Source of the DNA: Sphingomonas sp. PP-CE-3G-477
GTDB taxonomy: Bacteria > Pseudomonadota > Alphaproteobacteria > Sphingomonadales > Sphingomonadaceae
Reading direction: 5' to 3'
NCBI RefSeq assembly: GCF_003050745.1
Contig: NZ_QAOF01000001.1
Coordinates: 1,116,001 to 1,180,000 of the forward strand
Length of the DNA: 64,000 nucleotides
Shown here one piece after another: positions 52,898 through 62,393 of the stretch (positions within the stretch are counted from its first letter, which is position 1; each line of letters begins with the position of its first letter). The notes beneath the pieces are model-generated. The model saw only the letters and a program-made list of their open reading frames with translations, was not told where the DNA came from and did not search any database. Both the position numbers and the translations under genes were made by a program.

Positions 52898-54445
52898 TCA
52901 GGGCCCGATATCGATCGCTTGTGCCTCCGCACGCTTTGCCGACGCTTTGGCGAACCCGAGCTGTTCGGCGATCGGATCGTTCCAGCCATAGGGATCCGTG
53001 CGGAATGCGACCTTGCCGCCATCGTCGAGATAGACGTTGTGATACAGCAGCCGGACCGGGATGCGGCGGGGCAGGGGGACGAAGGTCATCTCGCCGGAGT
53101 CCTGCGCGGTCTGCCATGCCTCCGCGACGCCTTCGTCCTGCGCAAGCATCTGCGCGAAGCCCAGCGCATCCTCGACTCGGACGCAACCGTGGCTCAGGTG
53201 ACGCTGGCTGCGCTCGAACAGCGCCGGCGCTGAGGTGTCGTGGAGATAGATCGCCTGATCGTTCGCCATGTCGAACTTGACGAGCCCGAGCGCGTTGCTC
53301 GGTCCCGGCTGCTGGACGATCCAGCCGTCGCGGACGACCATGTTGTGTTCCGCAAGATATGCCTCGCCGACGTTGGCCATCTCGCCGTTCTGGATCGATT
53401 TGGGGACGGTCCAGGTGGGGTTCGCGACCAGGCGAAAGATCGGCGAGGACAGGGCCGGCGTCTCGCGACCGGGTTCGCCGACGATCACCTTGCGCTGATC
53501 GATCATGGTGCCGTCGCGGTAATAGCGCAGCTGCGCAGCGGCGGTATTGACGTCGATCCGCGTCGCCGGCGGGGTCCGCGACAGCCAGCGACGCCGTTCG
53601 AGCCCGACCGCCAGCGCCCGCGCGCGGTCCCCGGCGCCGAGGTTGAGGACTTTCAGCGTTTCAGGACCGACCACGCCGTCGGCGGCGATGCCGTAATCGG
53701 TCTGGAGCCTCTTCAACGCGTCGGCGATCTCCTGCGTGTAAAGCATTGAAACAGCCTTTGTCGGGGCGGGCAGATATCCGCTCTCGACGAGCTGTTCGAG
53801 GATGGTCGCGACGCGTGGATCGCGATCGCCGACACGGATCAGACCCGACGGGATTGCCTGCACCGGCGCGGCAACCGTCGCCTTGGCGCTGAATGCGACA
53901 TAGGCGTCGGACAGCGCCTTGTACTCCGCATCCTGCGGTGCGAGTCCGTCGAACCATGCCGCGAGATCGCCCCTGGCGAGTGCGCGCGTCAGACCAGCGG
54001 CAAGATCGGCCGTCGGACGGGGCAGCGTATACACCTGATGCAGCGCCGTCGGATCGGTTCGCCCGCGGGCCAGCGCGGTTGCATAGTCGAGCGCAGCCTT
54101 CGTTCGGGCGATATCGCCCGCCGCCGCCGTCGCCGCCTGCTCGTCGGAGGTCGGCAGGAACGCCACGCGGTCGAGGCCGTGCCGCGTGCGATCAGCGAGA
54201 ACGCTGTCGAATGCTTCGGCGTTCGCAGTCGACCAGACGCCATGCCAGCCGGCCTTGGCGTAGATTGCGCGAAGGGCTGGGTCGGTGACTGCCTGCCTGT
54301 CGATCTGGATCGGCCCGGCGGATATGCCGGCCGGGAGCGGGTCGATCGCCTGCGCGGCGGCCAGATGAGCGAAACCGGTCATCGCGAAGGCCAGGAGCGG
54401 CATCGATCCGAACGCCAGCCGCGCCCGTACTGTCTTTACTGTCAT
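52898..54445 (-). CDS. YcbB/LdtD-type L,D-transpeptidase
   Basis: A 515-residue cell-wall enzyme with a signal peptide (FGSMPLLAFAMTGFAHLAAAQ). A peptidoglycan-binding region lies at ~215-275 (DPRVATILEQLVESGYLP, LKRLQTDYGIAADGVVGPETLKVLNL). The YkuD catalytic domain carries the nucleophile in RHLSHGCVRVEDAL (Cys421). The long N-terminal scaffold and insertion are typical of the YcbB group, which makes 3-3 crosslinks. It is the first gene of a long minus-strand run and is not clearly co-transcribed with the GT14 gene (118-bp gap). Confidence 0.88.
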   Translation of the reverse strand: MTVKTVRARLAFGSMPLLAFAMTGFAHLAAAQAIDPLPAGISAGPIQIDRQAVTDPALRAIYAKAGWHGVWSTANAEAFDSVLADRTRHGLDRVAFLPTSDEQAATAAAGDIARTKAALDYATALARGRTDPTALHQVYTLPRPTADLAAGLTRALARGDLAAWFDGLAPQDAEYKALSDAYVAFSAKATVAAPVQAIPSGLIRVGDRDPRVATILEQLVESGYLPAPTKAVSMLYTQEIADALKRLQTDYGIAADGVVGPETLKVLNLGAGDRARALAVGLERRRWLSRTPPATRIDVNTAAAQLRYYRDGTMIDQRKVIVGEPGRETPALSSPIFRLVANPTWTVPKSIQNGEMANVGEAYLAEHNMVVRDGWIVQQPGPSNALGLVKFDMANDQAIYLHDTSAPALFERSQRHLSHGCVRVEDALGFAQMLAQDEGVAEAWQTAQDSGEMTFVPLPRRIPVRLLYHNVYLDDGGKVAFRTDPYGWNDPIAEQLGFAKASAKRAEAQAIDIGP

Positions 54446-54554
54446 GCGTCGCTAACGAGTGGACCCTTCGATTGGATAACCTCGACCTACGCATTATTGA
54501 GATCCGGTCGGCATGGACGCGGATATTCGCGGCGGTGAGACGGTAGTCGGGTCT

Positions 54555-56750
54555 TTAGCGTCCCGGATTATAGCGGCGCTCCACATGCCCCTTGAGCTCG
54601 TCGGGATAGAAGTAGACCGGCCGCAGCTTGCCCTGGGCATACCGATCGATCTGGTCCGCAAAATGCGGTGAGCGCGTGTCGCCGCTTTGGCCGCCGGCCA
54701 TGACCGCTGCCGCCTTCACGCGCAGACCGAATTCGACCACCGCGACGAAACTGTTGCCGCTGGTGCCGTAATATCGCTTCGTTCCCGGCCATGGCTTGGC
54801 GCCGAACGAGGCGAGGCTGCCCCATTGGGCCGAGGTGAACGGCACCGGTATCGATGGCTGAGAATCGTCGAAATGCGGTGCGATGGAATCGTCGAGACGC
54901 TGGAAGCGGTTGATATCCTTCCACGGTGTCCGCCAGCTGCCGAAGTCGCGGCCGAGCCGGTCGACCGCGGCGCTTAACGCGGCAAGCTTCGCATCCGGGC
55001 CGACACGCGTGGCGATGTAATCCGCGACGTTGAGGCGCTCGGCCTGCGCGAAGCTGCCGATTTCGCGCCACAGCTGGTCGCCCCAGAACACCGCCAGACT
55101 GGTCGCCGTGGAGTCGTAGTTCCAGCGGTGATCCCACCCCCGCAACAGCGCGATCGGCCCCGCCAGCGCCTTGCGGCGCGGATCGCCGGCAGGCAGCGTA
55201 GTCCACGCCTGGACCAGTCCTGGCAGCAGCCGCGCGAACGCCGGCAGATACGGATCGAACGCCGCGTCGCGCAGAGTCTCCGACGTCCATCCGGTCTTGC
55301 CGGTCAGCAACAGATCGGCGTGGACGCCGCGCGCATTGCCGCCGACCTGATCCATGTAGCGCGGGTAATCCGCCGCTTTCGGGCTGTCCGGCCCCGCCGC
55401 GCTCCACGGCCAGTCGTTGGTGTTGTGCGCCCATCCGGTGCGCGGGTTGAGCACGCTCGGTAGGCTGGGGAGGGTATGCAGCCCCCGCCAGTCGGTCGCC
55501 GGATCGCTGCCGTCGACCGGCCGGGTGTAATCGAAGCGGTCGTCGCGCATCGGCATGAACTGCGGCATCAGGAACGCGATTTCGCCCTTGTTGTCAGCGA
55601 ACAGCGTGTCGTTCGACGCGTTCGCCTTCAGCGCGGCGACCTTCATATAGCCGGCGAGATCGGTCGCCTTAGTCCGCAGATAGCTTTGTTCGAGCGCGGG
55701 TACGGGCTTCCACATGAGTGCGGTGGCGATCCACCTCCCACCCTTGATCGCGACGATCGGGCCGTGGTGGGTGCGATAGGTCGTGAAACCGCGCTCGCCC
55801 ATCGTGCCATCGGCCCTGCGGAAACGCACCGTCACCACCTTCGCCGCGACGTCTCGGCTGGTCTTGCCGTAGCGATACGCATAGCCCCCGCCGCGCCGCG
55901 CGATCCGTTCGGCGAATTCATCGACATTGTCGACGGTCGACGAGGTGTGCATCCACCCGGCCTTCGCGTTGAAGCCCTGATAGATGAAGAACTGACCCCA
56001 GGTGCTCGCGCCATACGCGTCCAGCCCGTCCGTGCTGGTCATCTGCGCCTCGGACCGGAAGTAGAAGCTGGTGTGCGGGTTGATCAGCAGCAGCGCATGG
56101 CCGTTCGCCGTCAGTCGCGGTGCGATCGCGATGCCGTTCGAGCCTGACGGTTCGCGCGGCACCACACCCAGCTCCTCGGGCGTCGGCGGCGTCGGCCGAC
56201 CGTAGAAGGTCTTCAGATCGCTCAGCGAGATACGCTCGATATCGCCGCCGATGCTGCCTTCGGTGAAGCTCAGCGCCATCCAGGGTTCGAAGCGGGTCAG
56301 TACCTGGGGTCGGACCTGCGGATGCGTCGCGAGGTAATAGTTCAGCCCGTCGGCCCACGCCTGCATCAGCGTGCGCAACCAGGCGGGGCTGGCGGCGTAT
56401 TGCGCCTTCAGTTCGGCCGGGTCGACGAACAGCTGCTGGCGGAGATCCGCCCAGATTGCCGCCTCGCCGTCGGCCTCCGCGGTACGGCCCAGCGCGGTCA
56501 GGTAATTGGCCTCGATCCGCGGAAAATCATCTTCTGCCTGCGCGTAGATCAGACCGAACACCGCATCCGCATCGGATCGGCCTCGGACATGCGGAATGCC
56601 CCAGTCGTCGCGCGTGATCGTGACCTGCGTCGCCTGTGCCTGCCACCGCGCGATGTCAGTCGTGGGCGCGACGGACGCAGCCGTCAGCGGCGTTGCCAGC
56701 AGGGCCAGGAGGATCACCGGGTTGCGCGCGCGCCGTAGGACCGTGTTCAT
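54555..56750 (-). CDS. Penicillin-acylase-family Ntn hydrolase
   Basis: A 731-residue periplasmic amidase precursor. A signal peptide (NPVILLALLATPLTAASVA) is followed by the alpha part (ITRDDWGIPHVRG, VFGLIYAQAEDDFPRIE). Self-cleavage is expected before Ser204 in REPSGSNGIAIAP, which becomes the N-terminal nucleophile of the beta chain; NTNDWPWS in the beta chain carries the usual Asn. The family cleaves beta-lactam side chains, acyl-homoserine lactones or lipopeptides. The substrate is undecided here. It is divergent from the DUF885 gene 107 bp away. Confidence 0.87.
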   Translation of the reverse strand: MNTVLRRARNPVILLALLATPLTAASVAPTTDIARWQAQATQVTITRDDWGIPHVRGRSDADAVFGLIYAQAEDDFPRIEANYLTALGRTAEADGEAAIWADLRQQLFVDPAELKAQYAASPAWLRTLMQAWADGLNYYLATHPQVRPQVLTRFEPWMALSFTEGSIGGDIERISLSDLKTFYGRPTPPTPEELGVVPREPSGSNGIAIAPRLTANGHALLLINPHTSFYFRSEAQMTSTDGLDAYGASTWGQFFIYQGFNAKAGWMHTSSTVDNVDEFAERIARRGGGYAYRYGKTSRDVAAKVVTVRFRRADGTMGERGFTTYRTHHGPIVAIKGGRWIATALMWKPVPALEQSYLRTKATDLAGYMKVAALKANASNDTLFADNKGEIAFLMPQFMPMRDDRFDYTRPVDGSDPATDWRGLHTLPSLPSVLNPRTGWAHNTNDWPWSAAGPDSPKAADYPRYMDQVGGNARGVHADLLLTGKTGWTSETLRDAAFDPYLPAFARLLPGLVQAWTTLPAGDPRRKALAGPIALLRGWDHRWNYDSTATSLAVFWGDQLWREIGSFAQAERLNVADYIATRVGPDAKLAALSAAVDRLGRDFGSWRTPWKDINRFQRLDDSIAPHFDDSQPSIPVPFTSAQWGSLASFGAKPWPGTKRYYGTSGNSFVAVVEFGLRVKAAAVMAGGQSGDTRSPHFADQIDRYAQGKLRPVYFYPDELKGHVERRYNPGR

Positions 56751-56857
56751 GGGCGCAGCGTAAGGCGGCGGCCGACGAAAGACCATGCGCCGGCAGAGCC
56801 ATCGGCGATTGCATCGCACCGCGCCGCGCGCGACAAGCGCGGTCGATTGGAGATTCG

Positions 56858-58669
56858 ATGCGTATAGCTCTCGCCCTCATGCTCTTGCCGGTCGTGCCGT
56901 TGGTTCAGGCAAACGCGGCGGCCCCTGCGCAAGCGGCGAGTACGGCGGTCCAGGATGCCGCGCTGCTCGCGTTCCTCGACACGGCGTATGACGAGCAGCT
57001 CGCTCTGAGCCCGGAATCGCAGACGCAGTTGGGGCTCAAGACGAGCAACGATCGGCTGGACGACTATACCGATGCCGCCGCGCTGCGGGCCGAGGCGCTT
57101 GCCGAGCGCCAGCTGGTCGCGATGCGCGCGCGCTTCAAGCCGGCGCAACTGGGCGAGAGCGCCGGCGTCAGCTACCGGCTGTTCGAATACGAGGTGGAAC
57201 GCGGCCGTCAGTCGCTGCAGTTCCGCAAGCTGCGTTTTCCCGTATCGACCAACGGCAGCCCCGCGGGCGACATCCCGGTCCTGCTGATCAACAACCACAA
57301 GGTCGACACGGTCGCCGACGCACAGGCCTATGTCGCTCGCCTGCGCGACACCGAGCGCGTCATGCGCGAGGTCGCGACGACGATGCGCGAGCAGGCGGCA
57401 GCGGGCATCATCCCCAACAAGGTGAACTTCGCCCCGACGCGCGCGGATGCGCAGGCGGTCCTGAAGGGCGCGCCGTTCGACACTGGGCCTGACTCGAGCG
57501 TGTGGGCCGATTTCCGCAAGAAGGTCGCCGCGCTCGATGCGCCGGCGGATGTGAAAGCAAAGCTGTTGGCCGACGGCAGCGCCGCGCTCACCGGGCCGTT
57601 CCGCCGCGGCTATGACACGCTGTTCGCCGCGCTCGACGAGATCGAGCCGAAGTCTAAGGGCAATTTCGGCGCGTGGAGCCTGCCGAACGGTGCGGCCTAT
57701 TATGCCGACCGGTTGAAAAGCTCGACCACGACCGACCTGACCGCCGACCAGATCCACGAACTCGGCTTGAAGCAGGTCGCGTCGATCCGCCTCGAGATGG
57801 AGGCGATCAAGCGCGAGGTCGGCTTCAAGGGGACGCTCGAGGCGTTCTTCAACTCCATCCGGACCGATCCGAAGTTCAAATATCCCAACACCGCGGAGGG
57901 CCGCGAGCAGTATCTCGGCGATGCCCGCGCGGTGATCGCCTCGGTCATGGTCGCGGCACCGCGCTATTTCCGGACGCTGCCCAAGGCGCCGCTCGAGGTG
58001 CGCGCGGTCGAGAAATGGCGCGAAGGCACCGCCTCGACCGCCTTCTACAACCCGCCATCGGCCGACGGATCGCGGCCCGGCATCTATTACGTCAATCTGG
58101 TCGACATGAACCAGACGCAGAAGGTGCAGGTCGCGGGGATCGCCGCGCACGAGGGCGCACCCGGCCATCACTTCCAGATCGCGCGCCAGCAGGAGCTGGT
58201 CGGCATTCCGAAGTTCCGCAAGTTCGGCGGTTACGGCGCGTACATGGAGGGGTGGGGGCTGTATTCGGAGCGGCTTGCCAACGAGATGGGCGTCTACAAG
58301 GACCCGTATGCGCGGTTCGGCATGCTCTCGTTGCAGGTTTGGCGCGCGATCCGCCTCGTGCTCGATACGGGCATCCACGCGAAGCGGTGGACGCGCGAGC
58401 AGGCGATCGCCTATTTCAAGGCCAACAGCTCGGTCTCGGACACCGATATCGCGCGTGAGGTCGACCGGTACTTCAACTGGCCTGGCCAGGCGACGAGCTA
58501 CATGGTGGGCGAACTCAAGATCGCCGAACTGCGCGCGCGCGCCGAGCGGGAACTCGGGCCACGCTTCGATATCCGCGACTTCCATGAGGCGGTCCTGAGC
58601 CAGGGCGCGTTGCCGCTCGCGGTGCTGGACGAGCAGGTGAACCGGTACATCGCGGCAAAGCGGCAATAG
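56858..58669 (+). CDS. DUF885 family secreted metallopeptidase-like protein
   Basis: A 603-residue protein with a signal peptide (RIALALMLLPVVPLVQANA). The DUF885 zinc motif is AHEGAPGHHFQIARQQ (HExxxxHH; His431, Glu432, His437-438). Other marks are FPVSTNGSPAGDIPV, YPNTAEGREQYL and YMEGWGLYSERLANEMG. TGGAG lies 5 bp before the ATG at 56858; the longer frame to 56636 runs antisense to the acylase and is rejected. Known relatives hydrolyse small peptides. It is followed after 73 bp by the CrbS-like kinase. Confidence 0.87.
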   Translation: MRIALALMLLPVVPLVQANAAAPAQAASTAVQDAALLAFLDTAYDEQLALSPESQTQLGLKTSNDRLDDYTDAAALRAEALAERQLVAMRARFKPAQLGESAGVSYRLFEYEVERGRQSLQFRKLRFPVSTNGSPAGDIPVLLINNHKVDTVADAQAYVARLRDTERVMREVATTMREQAAAGIIPNKVNFAPTRADAQAVLKGAPFDTGPDSSVWADFRKKVAALDAPADVKAKLLADGSAALTGPFRRGYDTLFAALDEIEPKSKGNFGAWSLPNGAAYYADRLKSSTTTDLTADQIHELGLKQVASIRLEMEAIKREVGFKGTLEAFFNSIRTDPKFKYPNTAEGREQYLGDARAVIASVMVAAPRYFRTLPKAPLEVRAVEKWREGTASTAFYNPPSADGSRPGIYYVNLVDMNQTQKVQVAGIAAHEGAPGHHFQIARQQELVGIPKFRKFGGYGAYMEGWGLYSERLANEMGVYKDPYARFGMLSLQVWRAIRLVLDTGIHAKRWTREQAIAYFKANSSVSDTDIAREVDRYFNWPGQATSYMVGELKIAELRARAERELGPRFDIRDFHEAVLSQGALPLAVLDEQVNRYIAAKRQ

Positions 58670-58687
58670 CACGCTAACCAGTACATT

Positions 58688-58713
58688 TTCTCCCCCCGCT
58701 TGAGGAGGAGGGG
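58688..58713. repeat. Degenerate C/G-rich palindromic repeat before the CrbS-like gene
   Basis: TTCTCCCC and GGGGAA-type arms around a GCTTGAGG centre, similar in style to the intergenic repeats at 62082-62206. It directly abuts the 5' end of the kinase frame, which has an in-frame stop inside it (58701) and no usual start codon after it. Confidence 0.45.
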
Positions 58714-58808
58714 AACCCCGATCCTGCAAGCGGAGCATCGTCATCGTCGGGCCAAGCGTCATCGTTGCGATCCTGGCCTACGGCGCCTTCCTGTTCACGG
58801 TCGCCTGG

Positions 58809-61800
58809 GTGGTGGACCGGCGCGGCCTGTCGCGCAGGCTCGGACGGATCGCGTATCCGCTGTCGCTGGCGGTGTATTGCAGCAGTTGGACGTTTTTCGG
58901 CGGCGTCGGCACCGCGGCGACGCGGGGATGGGATTACCTCGCCATCTATCTCGGCCCGGCTTTGGTGTTCCTGCTTGCGCCGAAGTTTCTCGCGCGGCTG
59001 GTGCGGCTGGCGCGCGAGGAGGGATCGAGTTCGATCTCCGACTTCATCTCCGCCCGCTACGGCCGCAGTCGGGGGACCGCGGCGATCGTCGCGGGCACGG
59101 CGTTGCTCGCATCGGTGCCGTATATCGCGCTTCAGTTGCGATCGGTGACGCTGAGTTTCGGCGCAATCGCGGGCGTGGGGAGTTCGGCGGAGGTCGGCAC
59201 GTTCGTCGCGCTGTTGCTGGCGGTGTTCGCGATCGTCTTCGGCGCGCGGCGGTATGAAGTGGCGGGGCGCAACCCCGGCGTCGTCGCGGCGATCGCGGTG
59301 GAGTCGCTGATCAAGCTGCTCTGTTTCGTTGTGCTCGGGGTGGTGACGGTAACACTGCTCGCCGACGTGCCGGCGGAGACGCTCGCGCCACCGATGGCCC
59401 GGCTTCGGTCCGGCTTCACCTGGGGCGCGCTGTCGTCGGATTTCTGGGTGCGGACCTTGCTGTCGGCGTTGGCGATCCTGTGCCTGCCGCGGCAATTCTA
59501 CGTCGGCGTGATCGAGGCGCGGGGACCTGACGCGATCGCCAGGGCGCGCGGCCCTTTCATTGCCTACATGGTGGTGATCTCGCTGCTCGTCCTGCCGCTG
59601 GCGCTCGCGGGCATGACACTGCTGCCATCCGATGCCGAGCCCGATCTCTACGTGCTCGCGGTGCCGTTGCAGCAGGGGCAGCATCTCGTCGCGCTGATCG
59701 CCTTCCTTGGTGGTTTCTCGGCGGCGACGGCGATGGTGGTGGTCGAGACGATCGCGCTGTCGACGATGGCGACCAACGACCTGCTTGCGCCGCTGCTGCT
59801 CCGGCGGCACGGCGAGGCGGGCGAAGGCGAGCTCGGTCGGCGGATGTTGCGCGTGCGGCGGATCATCATCGCCGCGATCGTCGCGGTCGCGTTGCTGTAT
59901 GGACGGAGTCTTGGCGCGGACCTGCCGCTGGCGTCGATCGGACTGATCGCGTTCGCCGGTGTCGCACAGTTCGCGCCTGCGCTGATCGCGACGGTGGGGT
60001 GGAACTTCGCCAACCATACGGCCGCACGCGCTGGGCTGATCGGCGGCGTGATCGTCTGGATATACTGCCTGTTGCTGCCGTCGATCGGCGAGGGTGTCGG
60101 CCCGGCCTTGGCGCAGTTCACGCGCGGCTGGCTCGATCCCGATGCGTTGCTCGGCTGGCGGATCGGCTCGCCTTTGGTCAACGGCACGGTGTGGAGCCTC
60201 GGCGTCAACGTTGCGCTGATGGCCGGGCTGCATGTGCGCGAGAGGCATCGGGGGAACGCGGCGCTCGATCACGTCACGACACTCGGCGAATTGCGGATGC
60301 TGGTCGCGCGGTTCGTCGGCGACGGCGAGGCGGAGGCGATCGGGGTGGCGTCGCTCGATCTCCGCGCGCCGATCGATGGCCCCGCCGCGCGCACCGCCGA
60401 GCGGCTGATCGCGGGCGTGATCGGCGCACCCTCGGCGCGCAAGATCGTCGCGTCGAGCATCGCCGGGTCGGCGATCGACGTCAGCGACGTGGTCCGGCTG
60501 CTCGACCAGCGCGGGCGCTCGCTGCGGTTCTCGCGGACGCTATTGTCCGCGACGCTGGAGACGATCGATCCGGGGGTCAGCGTGATCGACGCCGACCTGC
60601 GGCTGGTCGCGTGGAATCCGCGCTATGTCGAGATGTTCGACTATCCCGAGGGCTATGTCGTCGTTGGGCGCTCGATCGCCGACCTGATCCGCTACAATGC
60701 CGAGCGCGAGGGCATCGCGGGGGATATCGCGGCGCATGTCGGCCGGCGGGTGGCGCATCTCGCGCGCGGGACGCCGCATAGTTTCGAGCGGCAGCGGCCA
60801 TCGGGGCGGTGGATCAAGATGGTTGGGCGACCGATGCCGGGCGGTGGGTACGTCCAGAGCTTCACCGACATCACCGCGGAGAAGGAGGCGCAGGCCGATC
60901 TCGAGGCAAGGGTGGCGGCGCGGACGCAGGACCTCGCGCGGTCGAACCATATGCTCGGCGAGGCGCGCGCGATCGCCGAGACCGCGACGCGCGACAAGAC
61001 GCGGTTCCTGGCGGCGGCGAGCCACGACCTGTTGCAGCCCCTTCACGCGGCGCGACTGTTCTGCGCGGCGCTTGCCGAGGACAGGGCGCCGCATCAGGCG
61101 GAACTGGTGCGCGCGATCGATGGCGCGATCGGGTCGGCGGACACGTTGCTGCGCGCGCTGCTCGATGTGTCGCGACTCGATGCGGGGGGCGTGGTGCCGA
61201 AGGTGGAGCGGTTTGCGCTGGGGGCGTTGATCGAGGAGCTGGCGGTGCAGTTTCGGCCGTTGGCGGGCGAACGTGGGCTGGTTCTGGCGGCGCATCCGGG
61301 GGCGTTCAGCGTGGCGACGGATCGGTCGCTGCTACGGTCGATTCTGCAGAATTTTCTGTCGAACGCGGTGCGCTATTCGGCGGATGGGCGGATCTGGATC
61401 GGGGCGCGGCGCAGGGGCGACGATGTGCTGATCGAGGTGCGCGACAACGGGCCGGGGATTGCTGCGGGTGACCGTGAGCGGATCTTCGAGGAGTTCGAGC
61501 GGCTCGAGAGCAAGGGGAGCGCGGGGGGCGGCGTCGGACTCGGGCTGGCGATCGTCCGGCGGATCGCGCGATTGCTCGGGTCGACGGTCGAGTTGCGATC
61601 GGAATTGGGGCGGGGGACGACGTTTGCGGTGCGCGTGCCGCTGGCGCCTGCCGGGCTGGATGTTGTGTTGCCCACGCCTCTGGCGAGCCGCGCGCTGGTG
61701 CCGGGGTTGCGGGTACTGTGTCTCGACAATGATGCGACGATCCTGGCGGCGCTCGATGCGGCGTTGCGGGCGCGGCGGTGCGTGCCGTTGCTGGCCGCGA

Positions 61801-62072
61801 CGATCGCCGAGGCGTTGGAACTGGCGGCGGATGAGGAGCCGGACGTGGCGCTGGTCGACTTTCATCTGGACGAGGTGGAGGACGGACTGGATGTGGTTGC
61901 GCGGTTGCGGGCGATGGTGCCGGCGCCGGCGATTGCGCTGGTGACGGCGGATCGCGCGGTTGCGGACGATCCGCGGTGTGGTGGGCTTGTCGTGCTGACC
62001 AAGCCGGTCGTGCCGGCGGATTTGTGGCGGTTTATCGAGGATGCGTCTGCGGCCGCGGCGCTGGGAAGTTGA
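58809..62072 (+). CDS. CrbS-like SSF-domain hybrid histidine kinase
   Basis: From the first possible GTG the protein has 1087 residues. The first ~480 are a sodium:solute-symporter (SSF) domain with about twelve helices (LAVYCSSWTFFGGVGTAATRGWDYLAIYLGP, SISDFISARYGRS, GGFSAATAMVVVETIALSTM). A PAS-like domain (ETIDPGVSVIDADLRLVAWN, ~580-720), a HisKA domain (AAASHDLLQPLHAARLF), an ATPase (NFLSNAVRYSADG, VGLGLAIVRRIARLLG) and a C-terminal receiver (DVALVDFHLDEVEDG) follow. The order matches CrbS kinases. In-frame, helix-like coding continues upstream to about 58740 but no ATG, GTG or TTG is present there, so the true start is unclear. It lies beside a CrbR-like regulator and acs. Confidence 0.87.
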   Translation: MVDRRGLSRRLGRIAYPLSLAVYCSSWTFFGGVGTAATRGWDYLAIYLGPALVFLLAPKFLARLVRLAREEGSSSISDFISARYGRSRGTAAIVAGTALLASVPYIALQLRSVTLSFGAIAGVGSSAEVGTFVALLLAVFAIVFGARRYEVAGRNPGVVAAIAVESLIKLLCFVVLGVVTVTLLADVPAETLAPPMARLRSGFTWGALSSDFWVRTLLSALAILCLPRQFYVGVIEARGPDAIARARGPFIAYMVVISLLVLPLALAGMTLLPSDAEPDLYVLAVPLQQGQHLVALIAFLGGFSAATAMVVVETIALSTMATNDLLAPLLLRRHGEAGEGELGRRMLRVRRIIIAAIVAVALLYGRSLGADLPLASIGLIAFAGVAQFAPALIATVGWNFANHTAARAGLIGGVIVWIYCLLLPSIGEGVGPALAQFTRGWLDPDALLGWRIGSPLVNGTVWSLGVNVALMAGLHVRERHRGNAALDHVTTLGELRMLVARFVGDGEAEAIGVASLDLRAPIDGPAARTAERLIAGVIGAPSARKIVASSIAGSAIDVSDVVRLLDQRGRSLRFSRTLLSATLETIDPGVSVIDADLRLVAWNPRYVEMFDYPEGYVVVGRSIADLIRYNAEREGIAGDIAAHVGRRVAHLARGTPHSFERQRPSGRWIKMVGRPMPGGGYVQSFTDITAEKEAQADLEARVAARTQDLARSNHMLGEARAIAETATRDKTRFLAAASHDLLQPLHAARLFCAALAEDRAPHQAELVRAIDGAIGSADTLLRALLDVSRLDAGGVVPKVERFALGALIEELAVQFRPLAGERGLVLAAHPGAFSVATDRSLLRSILQNFLSNAVRYSADGRIWIGARRRGDDVLIEVRDNGPGIAAGDRERIFEEFERLESKGSAGGGVGLGLAIVRRIARLLGSTVELRSELGRGTTFAVRVPLAPAGLDVVLPTPLASRALVPGLRVLCLDNDATILAALDAALRARRCVPLLAATIAEALELAADEEPDVALVDFHLDEVEDGLDVVARLRAMVPAPAIALVTADRAVADDPRCGGLVVLTKPVVPADLWRFIEDASAAAALGS

Positions 62073-62081
62073 GGCTCCTTG

Positions 62082-62206
62082 ATCCTCCCCCGCCAGGGGG
62101 AGGTGGCAGGCGCTTGCCTGACGGAGGGGGAGGAAAGAGGGAACCGCTGTTGCGTGGCCTCCCCCTCCGTCGCCTTCAGGGCCACCTCCCCCTTGCGGGG
62201 GAGGAT
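62082..62206. repeat. Inverted pair of sphingomonad-style C/G-rich intergenic repeats
   Basis: Two copies of the same ~50-bp element face each other: one from 62082 to 62133 (starts ATCCTCCCCC, ends GGAGGGGGAGG) and one from 62158 to 62206 (reverse orientation, ends GGGGGAGGAT). Each holds its own CCTCCCCC/GGGGGAGG hairpin. The 321-bp gap 62073-62393 contains this pair, a second type of repeat and no gene. As a long dyad it may act as a terminator for both the kinase and the regulator genes. Confidence 0.78.
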
Positions 62207-62285
62207 TGAAACGGCGGCGGCATTTAGCTGGAGTGGCTGGCTCTCGGAACCAGTCAGCACTCTACCTTTCGAGCAAGGCATGTTT

Positions 62286-62331
62286 CCCCGCGAAGGCGGG
62301 GATCCAGACTGGGCTCCCGCCTTCGCGGGAG
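62286..62331. repeat. Second-type palindromic repeat (two linked hairpins)
   Basis: Hairpin CCCCGC-GAAG-GCGGGG (62286-62301) followed by hairpin CTCCCGC-CTTC-GCGGGAG (62314-62331), joined by ATCCAGACTGGG. This paired-hairpin form differs from the preceding element and recurs widely in sphingomonad genomes, to my knowledge. No open reading frame of interest. Confidence 0.7.
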
Positions 62332-62393
62332 AACAAGGAGTTATGTGCTGCCGGGGATGCGGACTGGCTCTTGTCCAAGCGGCATGGCCTGCC

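Noticed and set aside
56747..58762. Minus-strand open frame of 671 residues
   Set aside because: It is antisense to the DUF885 gene, which has a signal peptide, ribosome site and zinc motif.
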